DNA from: Spongospora subterranea f. sp. subterranea
Taxonomy: Eukaryota; Endomyxa: Phytomyxea; Phytomyxea; Plasmodiophorida
NCBI GenBank assembly: GCA_049724395.1
Contig: JAUGWO010000121.1
Span: forward strand, 62,001 to 126,000
Length of the DNA: 64,000 nucleotides
Direction: 5' to 3'
This document shows, in pieces, positions 37,277 to 46,571 of this stretch. Positions within the stretch are counted from its first letter, which is position 1, and the number at the start of each line of letters is the position of its first letter. The position numbers and the translations under genes were made by a program. The notes under the pieces are model-generated. The model ran no database searches. It was not told the DNA's origin and saw only the letters and a program-made list of their open reading frames with translations.

Positions 37277-37666
37277 CTAAATTTTTTCCCAGATACTGCA
37301 TTGCTCAGGATCTTTTAACAATTTTTGACGAATCGACTCCGGAGCTGATATAAAGCAATCAATCATAAAAGAAGCATCGGCATGACAACAACAGTTTCTT
37401 ACGCTTGAGTCCTAATCTGTCAGCACGCAGCCAGCGATCCAGTCTTGTCAGCCCTTTACATGGACCATATTTCATATCCATATCGAACAGAAACAATTCT
37501 CGATCACGCTTTCTATCATCGGCAACAGCCTCAGTAGACTCACTCGCTAAACCGTGAACAATTTTAGCTACATAACATGGAGCCCCTCCTCCAGCTCACC
37601 CGGAATTGGCGATCCACCTGACCTTCGCTTTGGGACAGACTGACGAGCTCGTTTTCCGTCGGGCAT
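37277..37666 (-). CDS. POLD4: DNA polymerase delta subunit 4 (POLD4/Cdm1)
   Basis: ATG at 37666 opens MPDGKRARQSVPKRRSGG, a basic N terminus holding a PIP-like stretch. Two introns interrupt it. The conserved C-terminal block is RELFLFDMDMKYGPCKGLTR, then LDRWLRADRLGLK and, after an intron, PPESIRQKLLKDPEQCSIW, ending EKI with TAG at 37277-37279. This is the POLD4/Cdm1 signature (FDxxxxYGPCxGITRLxRWxRAxxxGLxPP). The subunit stabilises polymerase delta during replication and repair; it is absent from budding yeast but present in fission yeast and animals. The gene is small (about 390 bp with introns), so it is easy to miss. Confidence 0.85.
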
Positions 37667-37754
37667 ATTTACGGCCGATGATTCCAACGGTCTCCGAAGG
37701 GTAATGAATATGATTGCGAATAAGATGTTTCAACCGATAGGTGAAGAGGTTCCG

Positions 37755-39020
37755 ATCATGAATAGAGTTTATGATGTGGTAATGAATAGTGTACCAGGTA
37801 GAGCAATGACAATTCTATAGGCCGACTCTATAGATAGGAGAGACTGTCATACTAGGAAACAGAATAACTTGATTGGGTAGAGCTAAGTGATCATGAATAT
37901 AGTAACGGAGAATCAGGTAATGATGTGGTGATGAATAGTGTATCAGGTAGAGCAATGACAATAACCGACTTTATATAGATAGGAGAGACTGTCATACTAG
38001 GAAACAGAATAACTTGATTGGGTAGAGCTAAGTGATCATGAATATAGTAACGGAGAATCAGGTAATGATGTGGTGATGAATAGTGTATCAGGTAGAGCAA
38101 TGACAATAACCGACTTTATATAGATATCAGGTAGAGCAATGACAATAACCGACTTTATATAGATAGGAGAGACTGTCATACTAGGAAACAGAATAACTTG
38201 ATTGGGTAGAGCTAAGTGATCTGTAACGGAGAATCAGGTAATGATGTGGTGATGAATAGTGTATCAGGTAGAGCAATGACAATAACCGACTTTATATAGA
38301 TAGGAGAGACTGTCATACTAGGAAACAGAATAACTTGATTGGGTAGAGCTAAGTGATCATGAATATAGTAACGGAGAATCAGGTTATGATGTGGTGATGA
38401 ATAGTGTATCAGGTAGAGCAATGACAATAACCGACTTTATATAGATAGGAGAGACTGTCATACTAGGAAACAGAATAACTTGATTGGGTAGAGCTAAGTG
38501 ATCATGAACATAGTAACGGAGAATCAGGTAATGATGTGGTGATGAATAGTGTATCAGGTAGAGCAATGACAATAACCGACTTTATATAGATAGGAGAGAC
38601 TGTCATACTAGGAAACAGAATAACTTGATTGGGTAGAGCTAAGTGATCATGAATATAGTAACGGAGAATCAGGTAATGATGTGGTGATGAATAGTGTATC
38701 AGGTAGAGCAATGACAATAACCGACTTTATACTTTATATAGATAGGAGACACTGTCATACTAGGAAACAGAATAACTTGATTGGGTAGAGCTAAGTGATC
38801 ATGAATATAGTAACGGAGAATCAGGTAATGATGTGGTGATGAATAGTGTATCAGGTAGAGCAATGACAATAACCGACTTTATATAGATAGGAGACACTGT
38901 CATACTAGGAAACAGAATAACTTGATTGGGTAGAGCTAAGTGATCATGAATATAGTAACGGCGAATCAGGTAATGATGTGGTGATGAATAGTGTATCAGG
39001 TAGAGCAATGACAATAACAA
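37755..39020. repeat. 145-bp tandem minisatellite array
   Basis: About eight copies of a 145-bp unit. Copies of AATAACCGACTTTATATAGA start at 37960, 38105, 38281, 38426, 38571, 38716 and 38868; several spacings are exactly 145. The first copy (about 37755-37900) is diverged. A partial duplication lies near 38129-38150, an 8-bp loss near 38221 and a 7-bp insertion near 38733. Middle copies are almost identical. The unit is not a multiple of three, so the repeated open frames on the minus strand are an artefact of the repeat, not peptides. Confidence 0.95.
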
Positions 39021-39313
39021 TCATATTTGTGTGGTATGATTATAAATATACAATACTCTCCTGACAATAATTCGATGGCCCCTTAATCAAAACGAAGAGA
39101 ACAGGAAAAGCAAGTGAAAGGGGATGTGCCCAATCTAGGAGATTCATCGTATTATGATCAGAAAGTACGGTATTGCAGCAAAACTAATCAGATCTCTTTT
39201 ATAATAGGGGGTATCAAACCTGTTGAAATGACCGAATCTCCCGCGGAATATTTTTGGCGGGAAATTCGGTTTTCCCGCATACCAAAATCAGCGTAAGATC
39301 CGTTTTGAAATTT

Positions 39314-39329
39314 GGGGGTGTCAAACCTG
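39314..39329 (+). repeat. Internal copy of the terminal repeat
   Basis: GGGGGTGTCAAACCTG differs from the terminus at one base and sits 107 bp inside it in the same orientation, ending exactly where the transposase ATG begins. Confidence 0.85.
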
Positions 39330-40605
39330 ATGGTGCGAGTTTCCGAAAGAAGCCGATTGTTGAGGGACCTTGATGGCGCTTTAGTCATTTTAGTGGTTCA
39401 GCAAATTCTGTTTCGATACTCACACCCTGTCGTAGCAGCTCGGGCCCGCAAAACAGCAAACATGCTAATGGTTGTTAAAGCAGGGGTCATGGAGCAGCGC
39501 TTTATCAACACTCGACGTAAACTCAGCAAAGAGCTGGGAGCTTTGAAAATTTTGCCCTTGCTTGAAATTGATGAGTTCATTCAAGAAGTTCGAGTTTGTC
39601 AGCAAACTTTTGCTTTCATTCTGCACGAAATTGAAGGTAGTTTCCCTACTTAAGTAGAAGGTAAACTCACGCTGACATTCTGCAGACGACCCAATATTTC
39701 ACAATAATTCTACCTGCCCGCAGCGTGAGACATGGATTCAGTTGGCCTGCGCTCTTGATCGTATTGGCCATTTTGGAAATGGATCAGCGGTCGGTAGAGT
39801 TGCCAGGGCTAAAGGAATAGGTTACGGAAGCGTAATCTTGTACACCAAACGAGTGATTCATGCCTTGAAGAACCTTTCTTTAAAGTATATTTATTGGCCT
39901 GATGCCTCCGAAAGAGAAAAATTAAGCGCCTTTAATCTGACAGAATTCGGCTTCGATAATTGTATCTTATCAACCGATGGCACTCATGTCGTTCTGGCTC
40001 AGAAGCCAAACCTTGATGGTGAGGTGTACTATAACAGAAAGTGCACATACTCCATGAATGTGATGCTTACATTCGATCACAAACGGCAAATTCGTTATCT
40101 TATCGCTGGTTGGCCAGGATCAGTTCATGATTCAAGTATATGGGAATCAGGACACGTCCACAAAGACCCCGAGAGATATTTCAGTCCTGGCCAGTATCAG
40201 TTTGGCGATTCAGGGTTTTCTCTTACCAGGCAAATGCTGGTCCCGTACCGTCAACCTGCAGCTTCAGTCGCAGAAAATGAAGAATTTAACTTCAGGCTTT
40301 CGCGAGGCCGTGTTGTTTCAGAACATGGCAATGGCATTTTGAAAGGTCGATGGCAGTCACTTCGTGCATTACCTATTTGCATTAACAAAGGCGTTCATGT
40401 CAATCTTGTTTGTGATTGGATTGTTGCCAGCTGCGTTTTGCACAATATCGTCAATTCACGCCGACTGGTAGCAGACGAAGTTCCACTAGAACCTGTACAT
40501 GAGGAAGATGCCCTTGGACAAGGAGGGCCAAATCAAATCATTCATGATTCCCTTCAACAGTGGCGTCGGGACATTCAACAGAAGGTACTGCATTACTGGG
40601 CATAA
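39330..40605 (+). CDS. Harbinger DDE transposase
   Basis: ATG at 39330. A 49-bp intron (39637-39685) joins FILHEIE to DDPIFHNNSTCP in frame. The N-terminal part holds a helix-turn-helix-like region (ETWIQLACALDRIGHFGNGS, AVGRVARAKGIGYGSV). The catalytic core follows: first Asp in FDNCILSTDGTHV, second in GSVHDSSIWES, Glu in SEHGNGILKGRW. It ends LHYWA with TAA at 40603-40605. Harbinger/DDE_Tnp_4 enzymes cut and paste at short AT-rich targets and need the element's Myb-like partner for DNA binding and nuclear import. The triad is intact, so it may be functional. Confidence 0.88.
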
Positions 40606-40637
40606 CATTTATGGAAACAGAAGCAATGGCAAACTTT

Positions 40638-41691
40638 TTATGGAAACACAAGAAGTAAAGCTTCCTTTATCTCTTCAATGCTGTGACCCGCCTGCTTGAG
40701 ACTGGCCACCATGTTGCCTTTGGCAACCTGTATTGCTAAAAGTGATTGATCTTCCCGCTTCTGGGCTTCGATCGCTGCAAGTTTTTCCTGTAAGGCCATT
40801 TCTCTGTCCAGTTTCTGGCGGTCAAACTCAAGTTGATTGACTTGAATTTCGGCCAAGACAGCGGCAAAATCCTTTTTCTGATTCTTCGGGAGAATATTTT
40901 GAGGGGTATTGTGGAGAGGAAACTCCATTTTTTGATCTGCATCTTTTGAATGGACGGCGACGCGATGACGTAATCGACCGTCCGGCGCTACTTTTCTCGG
41001 TTACTGTAAAATCAAGCACGCGGTCAGGCGACTGGACCCTCTCGTCACGAGGATCCAAAGAAACTTGGCTCTCAGAAGCATTGTTCAGCGAGTGGGGGTC
41101 ATCAATATCTTCCTCTTCAGCGTCATTTGAATTTTCGGAATCGATATCACTCTCCGACGAAATATTTTGGCCAACGCTTGAGAACGTGTTAAAAAACTGG
41201 CTACCTACGCCGGGAATATTTCCTAATTCAACAACAGCGGATGGTGCAATATTCTGCCGGTGACCAAACAACGCGTCCATGCGCGAGTAAAAGGGACATT
41301 GCGACTCGAGCTTGTCCTCAATTGTGAGGATGTCTTTGGCTCTGTCTTTGTCGTTAACGCCCCATCCGGTTTGTGACCGTTCTTTCCTGGTTTTCTTGTA
41401 CAATTTCCAGTAGCTGTTATATCGGCTCTTAGCGTCCTCATGGGACCAATGGCGGTCCTTCTGATTAATCATAGAATTAACAAAAGCCGCCATGTCTTTG
41501 AAACCTTCAACTTTTTTTAACTTCTGGCCGGCGACCATTGCCTTGCCCTGGGCAGCTCCTCCAGTGACAATCAGAAAATTTTCTGGATTCTCCAAAAACG
41601 TCACTATTGCCAGGATTTCGGTTTTGCTGGTGCGTTTGCGACCGATGGTGGAGACCTTTCCCGGCATCGTTATCTCAAATGATGAATCCAA
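40638..41691 (-). CDS. SANT/Myb-like accessory protein of the Harbinger element
   Basis: Starts MDSSFEITMPGKVSTIGRKR at 41691. A tri-helical Myb/SANT-like or MADF-like block spans residues about 20-110 (AIVTFLENPENFLIV, DRHWSHEDAKSRYNSYWKLY with the WxxxxAKSRY pattern). A Glu/Asp-rich middle follows. The first frame runs to 40828; a coiled coil (VLAEIQVNQLEFDRQKLD) continues in another frame down to 40638, with a one-base offset near 40948, so there is either a very small intron or a frameshift. It probably binds sub-terminal DNA and brings the transposase to it. Confidence 0.7.
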
Positions 41692-41705
41692 AATCTGCGC
41701 CCACG

Positions 41706-41769
41706 GGAAATCCGAATCTTAATTAAGATACTCCTCTGGAGGAGTATCTTAATTAAGATTCGGATTTCC
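41706..41769. repeat. Perfect inverted repeat, 31-bp arms, 2-bp loop
   Basis: Arms 41706-41736 and 41739-41769 are fully complementary with TG between. It lies 50 bp inside the right end of the Harbinger element and just upstream of the accessory gene start, where it could form a strong hairpin or cruciform. Confidence 0.95.
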
Positions 41770-41841
41770 GGGCTATATATACATCAGGGAAATTCGGATT
41801 TTAAACTGCGCAAAATTGCAGGTTTGATACCCCCTAATCTA

Positions 41842-43476
41842 ATGTTTGTGAAACTAATCTTCAACGATGGTAATGACGCCCAGCTAATTCATTTGAGGGA
41901 CACAAGGGACTTTTCTGTAATTCAGGATGTTCTTCAGCTTCGTGGGTATGGCAAGCAAGTTTGGGTCGACGGTGCAGTTTCATTGTTGATTACAAATGCT
42001 GCACAGTTGCACAACGCAATTATCAACCATACCGGCTCCGAGCCAATTGTCATTCAATCCCGTTCAAAGCCCGACAAAATATCTACGTTGGATTTGCCTG
42101 CTCATACAGCTGGAAAATTCTATGGTCATAAAGACCATCCAATGATCATAACACATGATATTGGGATGAGGGCTATCTCGGGTAAAAAAACACAACCGAC
42201 ATCGTCCATCCACTTAGAACAAAGTGAAATGTCCAAGGAACAGATCTTAAAATGGTTGGCTGACAGAAAGGGGTCATCAATTCGGATCATTGAAAGGGCC
42301 CTGAACCTGTGGCGACCCAAAATGGGGACCAACCTTGCTCTGATAGTGCAGAATCTGGCTCCGGAGAAAGTCAGTGAAATTATATTGGAAGTGCTGCCCT
42401 TTGTTGCCAGCATTGCATCACAATGGCGGGATATATCACTCTCATCATCACCAACAACAATAATTGCAAGCCACGACGCAGCCGCTATTATAGCAGGGAA
42501 TCTCCTCGGCATCAACCCTTGTTCGAATCTGCACAGTCTGTTGACTTCTGACCTGAAAGATAGGTCTGACCTCGATGATCGTCGTCGATGCATTCTCGCA
42601 TTGATGGGATATTTTAAGAAACAGATCCTTTTGAAAAATAGACAAATTACGTTCAGCAGACATAACCCAAACATGAAATACACAGGTAGTGAGCTGGAAT
42701 TGAATTCCATTCCGGTTATGGTCCCAATACTTGAAGGTTCGTTGACCCCAGAAGGGCCTGGGCTGTGTCCTGTTCAGGTACTGCACACGTGCAATTCCAA
42801 TCATGTGCCGTATTCAGCAATTATACAGGTCTGGTTCGTGGATACCAATATCGTTTGTCTGCGCAGCAATAATGTTCATCCAGAACGGTGGCAACGTCTG
42901 TTGTCGTTCCCCGATATAATGGCTGTGGATAATGTACAGAAACCGTTGGCCGCTGGCGATTTGATTATATGTTCAGGGCTGATGCAGTACTTCGCATATC
43001 GCCCAATGAATCAACAATATCAACCGTGCCAGAACGAGATCACCATCGCTTGTACATCATTCGACGACGTTTCAGAGCATGCAAACTTCTACAGCGAATC
43101 ATACATGATCGAAATTATCAATCGTTGGATCTCGTTGTTCAGTAACTGTCCCGATCAACTCATCGCCTGCAAGTCTATGGAAAAAGGCCCATATGATATG
43201 AATTTCCTTTTGGTGGCGCTTGCCGCAACAATTGCCCGTCGACGCATTGTTTTTTGCAAAGATGTATCGGCCCACGTTCATGCAGTTCCATTGACTGATC
43301 TGACCGAGATTCTCCCGACTTTGGCAAGAACAAGCGTTGCAGAGCTATGGCGCTTTTTGAAAACCGTAAACTTATGCGATGGTCCGATACTACATCAGCT
43401 CTCGATACTTGTATCGAATGGCTATCCTCAGCCTTCTCGCAGTCGCAGGTTGTTCAATCGAGTATTGATTACATAA
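41842..43476 (+). CDS. Intronless PB1-like plus PARG-like protein
   Basis: ATG at 41842, 8 bp beyond the transposon end; 545 residues; no introns. Residues 1-75 look like a PB1/ubiquitin-like domain (FVKLIFNDGNDAQLIHLRD, then LLITNAAQLHNAIINHTG). Residues about 170-530 follow the poly(ADP-ribose) glycohydrolase pattern: the helical domain (VLPFVASIASQWRDI, AAAIIAGNLLGINP, CILALMGYFKKQI), then a macrodomain (LCPVQVLHTCN, VWFVDTNIVCL, GDLIICSGLMQYF, EIINRWISLFSNC and DMNFLLVALAATIARRRIVF). PARG removes ADP-ribose chains. The GGG and QEE catalytic loop of PARG is not seen; VDTNIVCLRSNNVHPERW stands there, so hydrolysis is unlikely. Matching is by eye and moderate. No paralogue is present in the window. 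Confidence 0.5.
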   Translation: MFVKLIFNDGNDAQLIHLRDTRDFSVIQDVLQLRGYGKQVWVDGAVSLLITNAAQLHNAIINHTGSEPIVIQSRSKPDKISTLDLPAHTAGKFYGHKDHPMIITHDIGMRAISGKKTQPTSSIHLEQSEMSKEQILKWLADRKGSSIRIIERALNLWRPKMGTNLALIVQNLAPEKVSEIILEVLPFVASIASQWRDISLSSSPTTIIASHDAAAIIAGNLLGINPCSNLHSLLTSDLKDRSDLDDRRRCILALMGYFKKQILLKNRQITFSRHNPNMKYTGSELELNSIPVMVPILEGSLTPEGPGLCPVQVLHTCNSNHVPYSAIIQVWFVDTNIVCLRSNNVHPERWQRLLSFPDIMAVDNVQKPLAAGDLIICSGLMQYFAYRPMNQQYQPCQNEITIACTSFDDVSEHANFYSESYMIEIINRWISLFSNCPDQLIACKSMEKGPYDMNFLLVALAATIARRRIVFCKDVSAHVHAVPLTDLTEILPTLARTSVAELWRFLKTVNLCDGPILHQLSILVSNGYPQPSRSRRLFNRVLIT

Positions 43477-43562
43477 GATTTACAACTTCGACAGAGAAAA
43501 ATCAATTTGATAAAAGTAGCGGTACCGTGGATAGTGAATGCTCGGTAATCTACAGTACGATT

Positions 43563-43915
43563 TCATTCATCAGAATTTTGTTCTTTGATTTTTGATCGAG
43601 CGTGCAATTTAAATAGCCTTTTTTTTGCTTGATCAGGAATTTGCGCAAACTCAGTTTTCTTTAATTCTGTCAACGACGGAAGCTCTGTCGGAATAGTCCA
43701 TAACCATTCAGGGTAGTCTTGAGTGGGCACAATCTCTTCTCCCTCTATTATGTTCAGAAAACTGATATCGACGGGAGGCAAATTATCTGGAACGTTTGCA
43801 GAAAGCATGCGCCCTGAAGTACAAGACCATCAGAAAAACATCGAGAAATCTTATGCGCCCTACGAAGTCTTGGTATCTGAGTAAGCTGTTTCCTGCAACG
43901 CATCATCAATGCCAT
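43563..43915 (-). CDS. Mitochondrial ribosomal protein mL54 (MRPL54/yeast MRPL37)
   Basis: ATG at 43915 gives a basic presequence (MALMMRCRKQLTQIPRLR); a 50-bp intron (43814-43863) joins it to RMLSANVPDNLPPVDISFLN. The core IEGEEIVPTQDYPEWLWTI with KELKK-type SLTELKK and the C-terminal KKRLFKLHARSKIK is the mL54 signature (dDYPxWLW...LKK...RRxxKxxAR). It ends NSDE with TGA at 43563-43565. It is part of the large mitoribosomal subunit. The two neighbouring genes are intronless and of a different character; this one has the normal small intron of its surroundings, which argues that the whole block is host chromosome. Confidence 0.82.
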
Positions 43916-44365
43916 AACCTCCGTTCAGTAGACAGTGCCGATTTGGCCAGTTTTCACCAAGTCCGTCAGTCATGATTCATGACATCAACTGCGAAACTGA
44001 CAGGCTACATATGACGGCACCAGATCAGAACAAAGTTTCCTATCCGAATTATTAGATCGAACTCGATTGATATTAGATGCCAGTTTACGCTCGGTGAATT
44101 CGCGTATTGGGAAATGCAGATGGTTTATTAAGTCGCTATAGAAGAATCATGGGTTATGAAAAAAAAAGTACACAACGTTCAAAAGTGGAAGTTTATTGCA
44201 AAAAAAAATCGTTCAGGGTTCAGTTCCATGTTTTAAACGCTTCAAGGTCGATGTGCCTTGTTACGGAGTTGATGTCTGGTTGCCGACGCCGTGGCCCTTT
44301 ACCCAACTGCAGCTGGCTGCAGATTTTGTTTCCACTGACACAACTGGGATCACTACCGCCCGCCT
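43916..44365. other. Intergenic region
   Basis: About 450 bp ahead of the XRN-like gene; A-rich runs near 44160 and 44200. No further feature seen. Confidence 0.4.
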
Positions 44366-45745
44366 ATGGGGATCAAACACTTATTGTCTTGGTGTGTACA
44401 AGCCGTTAACCCATCCCACCTGATCGGACTCCATCATTTGCGTCAGGTCGACACACTTGCCGTTGACCTGAACGAGATTCTTTACCGGGCACTTCACCGT
44501 AGTAATGGCTGCGAGAAGAGGTTTCTTAACAATAGTCTGCAGCGATTACGACGACTGATTCGTCAAGTCCAACCCAGTACAAATATCGGTATTTTTATGG
44601 ATGGCCCAGCCTCTCACAGCAAAATAATAACGCAAATCAAGCGTAGGCGCGCTGCCCCTCCTGAAGCTATGGAGGTAGCTCCTGTATTTTCCCGGTTGGC
44701 ATTGACATGTGGGACCCCCACTATGAGGTCAATTGCCGAGGCAATTTTCGAAATGGCAAAAACAAGTGGCCGCCATATCCGCCTTAGCACCAGCGAAGAA
44801 CCAGGAGAGGGCGAGGTCAAAATTGTAAAATGGTTAAAAACTATTGCCCCCGAGAGCCTTGGCAATATTGTAGTATTTGGCAGCGATGCTGACTTGATTC
44901 CAATTTGTTGCGCTCAGCCATTGTTGCATCGTTCACGTGTTTGTTTCGATCCCACCAATAATCTGACGATTCCCGTTCGTGCGATCCGAGAAGTTTTTGG
45001 TCATAGCGGCTCATCGTCGAAAAATATCGCAATCCAAGACATTGCTGTACTGATGATTCTACTTGGAAACGACTATCTGCCAAGACTTGCTGGTCTCACT
45101 CCGGATATTGCTCTGAAAGTATTCAGCGATCTGGGGTTCCCGAACCTGGTCCATTATGATAAAGGGTCTCCTGTCCTTTCTCGTGTATCCCTCATAAAGT
45201 TCTTCAAGCAGTTCATGTCCAGAAATATCGAGGATTTGAACGATAACCATAAGAAATGTTGCCCCGAGAAGTACTTCAAAGGTGTTGCCTGGGTCATCGA
45301 CACTTATGTCGCTGGAGAATGCCCCGATTACACATTTCACCTCAACGCTGGTGACACAATTTCGGTCCGAGCCTGCTATGAATGGCTTCTGGAATCCACA
45401 GACGAATACATCTTGCCTCATCGGACGTCAGCAATGGCTTTGGATTCCGACGTTATTCAGCTGTTGGTGACGCCCCTGTGGGGCAGATCCATGATATCGC
45501 CTCATTTACGATCAGCTATGGATTCAAGTTCTGAAATCGGGCACTTGTATCAGCCACCTTGCCCAGCCTGTGCTGCATTTCGACAGCTGTTAAGTTCATT
45601 CCAAGGTCCATCATTAACAATCGAAGACACCGAGTTCCGCAGATCGACGTATCTTGAATATTCGGATCATGTCAAATCTGAACATCCCAAAATTGCCTTG
45701 CCCGTCAACGACATCCTCAAATATCTCGCCAACTCTACGAGATAA
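44366..45745 (+). CDS. Compact intronless XRN-like 5'-3' exonuclease
   Basis: 459 residues with no intron. The start MGIKHLLSWCVQ corresponds to the XRN start MGVPxFFRW. Catalytic acidic residues are all in place: VDTLAVDLNEILYRAL, IGIFMDGPASHSKI, SEEPGEGEVKIV, IVVFGSDADLIPIC and MILLGNDYLPR. The C-terminal third continues with WVIDTYVAGECPDYTFHLNA, similar to the end of the XRN catalytic core. The PAZ/tower, SH3 and Ser-rich tails of Xrn1 (about 1500 residues) and the zinc knuckle of Rat1/Xrn2 are missing. It should degrade 5'-monophosphate RNA, or act on a special substrate. Similar short XRN proteins occur in some large DNA viruses, so its origin is open; only a phylogeny can decide. Confidence 0.8.
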   Translation: MGIKHLLSWCVQAVNPSHLIGLHHLRQVDTLAVDLNEILYRALHRSNGCEKRFLNNSLQRLRRLIRQVQPSTNIGIFMDGPASHSKIITQIKRRRAAPPEAMEVAPVFSRLALTCGTPTMRSIAEAIFEMAKTSGRHIRLSTSEEPGEGEVKIVKWLKTIAPESLGNIVVFGSDADLIPICCAQPLLHRSRVCFDPTNNLTIPVRAIREVFGHSGSSSKNIAIQDIAVLMILLGNDYLPRLAGLTPDIALKVFSDLGFPNLVHYDKGSPVLSRVSLIKFFKQFMSRNIEDLNDNHKKCCPEKYFKGVAWVIDTYVAGECPDYTFHLNAGDTISVRACYEWLLESTDEYILPHRTSAMALDSDVIQLLVTPLWGRSMISPHLRSAMDSSSEIGHLYQPPCPACAAFRQLLSSFQGPSLTIEDTEFRRSTYLEYSDHVKSEHPKIALPVNDILKYLANSTR

Positions 45746-45928
45746 ATACATGACATTTATTTATATAGCCATCATTAACAATCGAAGACACCGAGTTCCG
45801 CAGATCGACGTATCTTGAATATTCGGATCATGTCAAAGCTGAACATCCCAAAATTGCCTTGCCCGTCAACGACAGCCTCAAATATCTCGCCAACTCTACG
45901 AGATAAATACATGACATTTATTTATATA
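45608..45928 (+). repeat. 161-bp tandem duplication of the XRN 3' end
   Basis: Copy 1 is 45608-45768 (last 46 codons, stop and 23 bp after it). Copy 2 is 45769-45928, with two substitutions (T to G, T to G). The second copy is outside the gene. Confidence 0.95.
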
Positions 45929-46245
45929 CTATACCGGCAACGTCCACTTAGAGACCCTGCTTGTGTTCAAAGAAGCGTATTATGTATGTAGCTACACGAC
46001 AACGGAGAAAACGATCTGACAAATAAACTACTCTCTGCACCGAGACTGGTACGAAATCCAAACAGGGAGGCAAAGTAATAAAAACGCGAATTGTGCTGAA
46101 ATGCTGTCGATTTACAGGAACTTGTTCAGAAAATATTCTTATGTAGGTCTTGATCAAACCACGTTACTTTTTGATCAAGGCAATTGTTGCCGGCTAAGTA
46201 AGATCATGAACAGATCTCGCAAATATGACATACTGTTTGGCATTA
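45929..46245. other. Intergenic region
   Basis: About 320 bp after the duplicated XRN end; no supported feature. Confidence 0.35.
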
Positions 46246-46571
46246 TTACGACTTGTAAATCCTTTGACGGAAGTTTCTCCGGCAATCTGCTACAGCTTCC
46301 TTGCCGTATGCACCTCTAATGTTTGAAAGGTAGCGTGCGCGATATGTCGGACGAACTGAGAGGTCAATCATACTCCTACAGTGAGAGGATAAAACGACGT
46401 TTTCACAGGGTGTGTTTGAGGTTGCATCGTCTGTATACCCTCTGCGACAAATACAATTGAGGATATGCCATAGGGTTCACAAAAATAAATCCTCGCCATT
46501 ATTTTATAGATTGTTGCACACACCTTCCACGGCTTTACAATACCATCGATAACTACACTAAACATTGTCAA
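46246..46571 (-). CDS. Small unidentified spliced gene
   Basis: One exon begins MTMFSVVIDGIVKPWK (ATG at 46571) with a donor-like GTGTGTGC after PWK; a second, ending at TAA 46246-46248, reads MIDLSVRPTYRARYLSNIRG and YGKEAVADCRRNFRQRIYKS. Both look like genuine protein, Arg-rich at the end, but the exact intron joining them in frame was not found. Function unknown. Confidence 0.4.

Larger units (their letters stand above)
39207..41834. mobile_element. Complete-looking PIF/Harbinger DNA transposon
   Basis: Bounded by perfect inverted termini GGGGGTATCAAACCTG (39207-39222) and its complement (41819-41834), extendable by one A/T pair; a flanking AAT on both sides would then be a 3-bp target duplication. 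Inside are two convergent genes, a DDE transposase (+) and a SANT/Myb-like accessory protein (-), the standard two-gene layout of Harbinger elements. Both arms also carry GGAAATTCGG-like motifs. It inserted between the minisatellite and the PARG-like gene. The transposase is uninterrupted apart from one intron, so the copy is young or recently active. Confidence 0.9.

Noticed and set aside
37891-39020. Repeated 60-73-residue minus-strand frames starting MSLLYLIHYSSPHH
   Set aside because: They are made by the 145-bp repeat; the period is not a multiple of three and no start context, splice or family supports a peptide.
41842-45745. A viral genome island holding the PARG-like and XRN-like genes
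   Set aside because: The spliced mitochondrial ribosomal gene mL54 lies between them and no capsid, polymerase or packaging gene is near. Acquisition of single genes remains possible.
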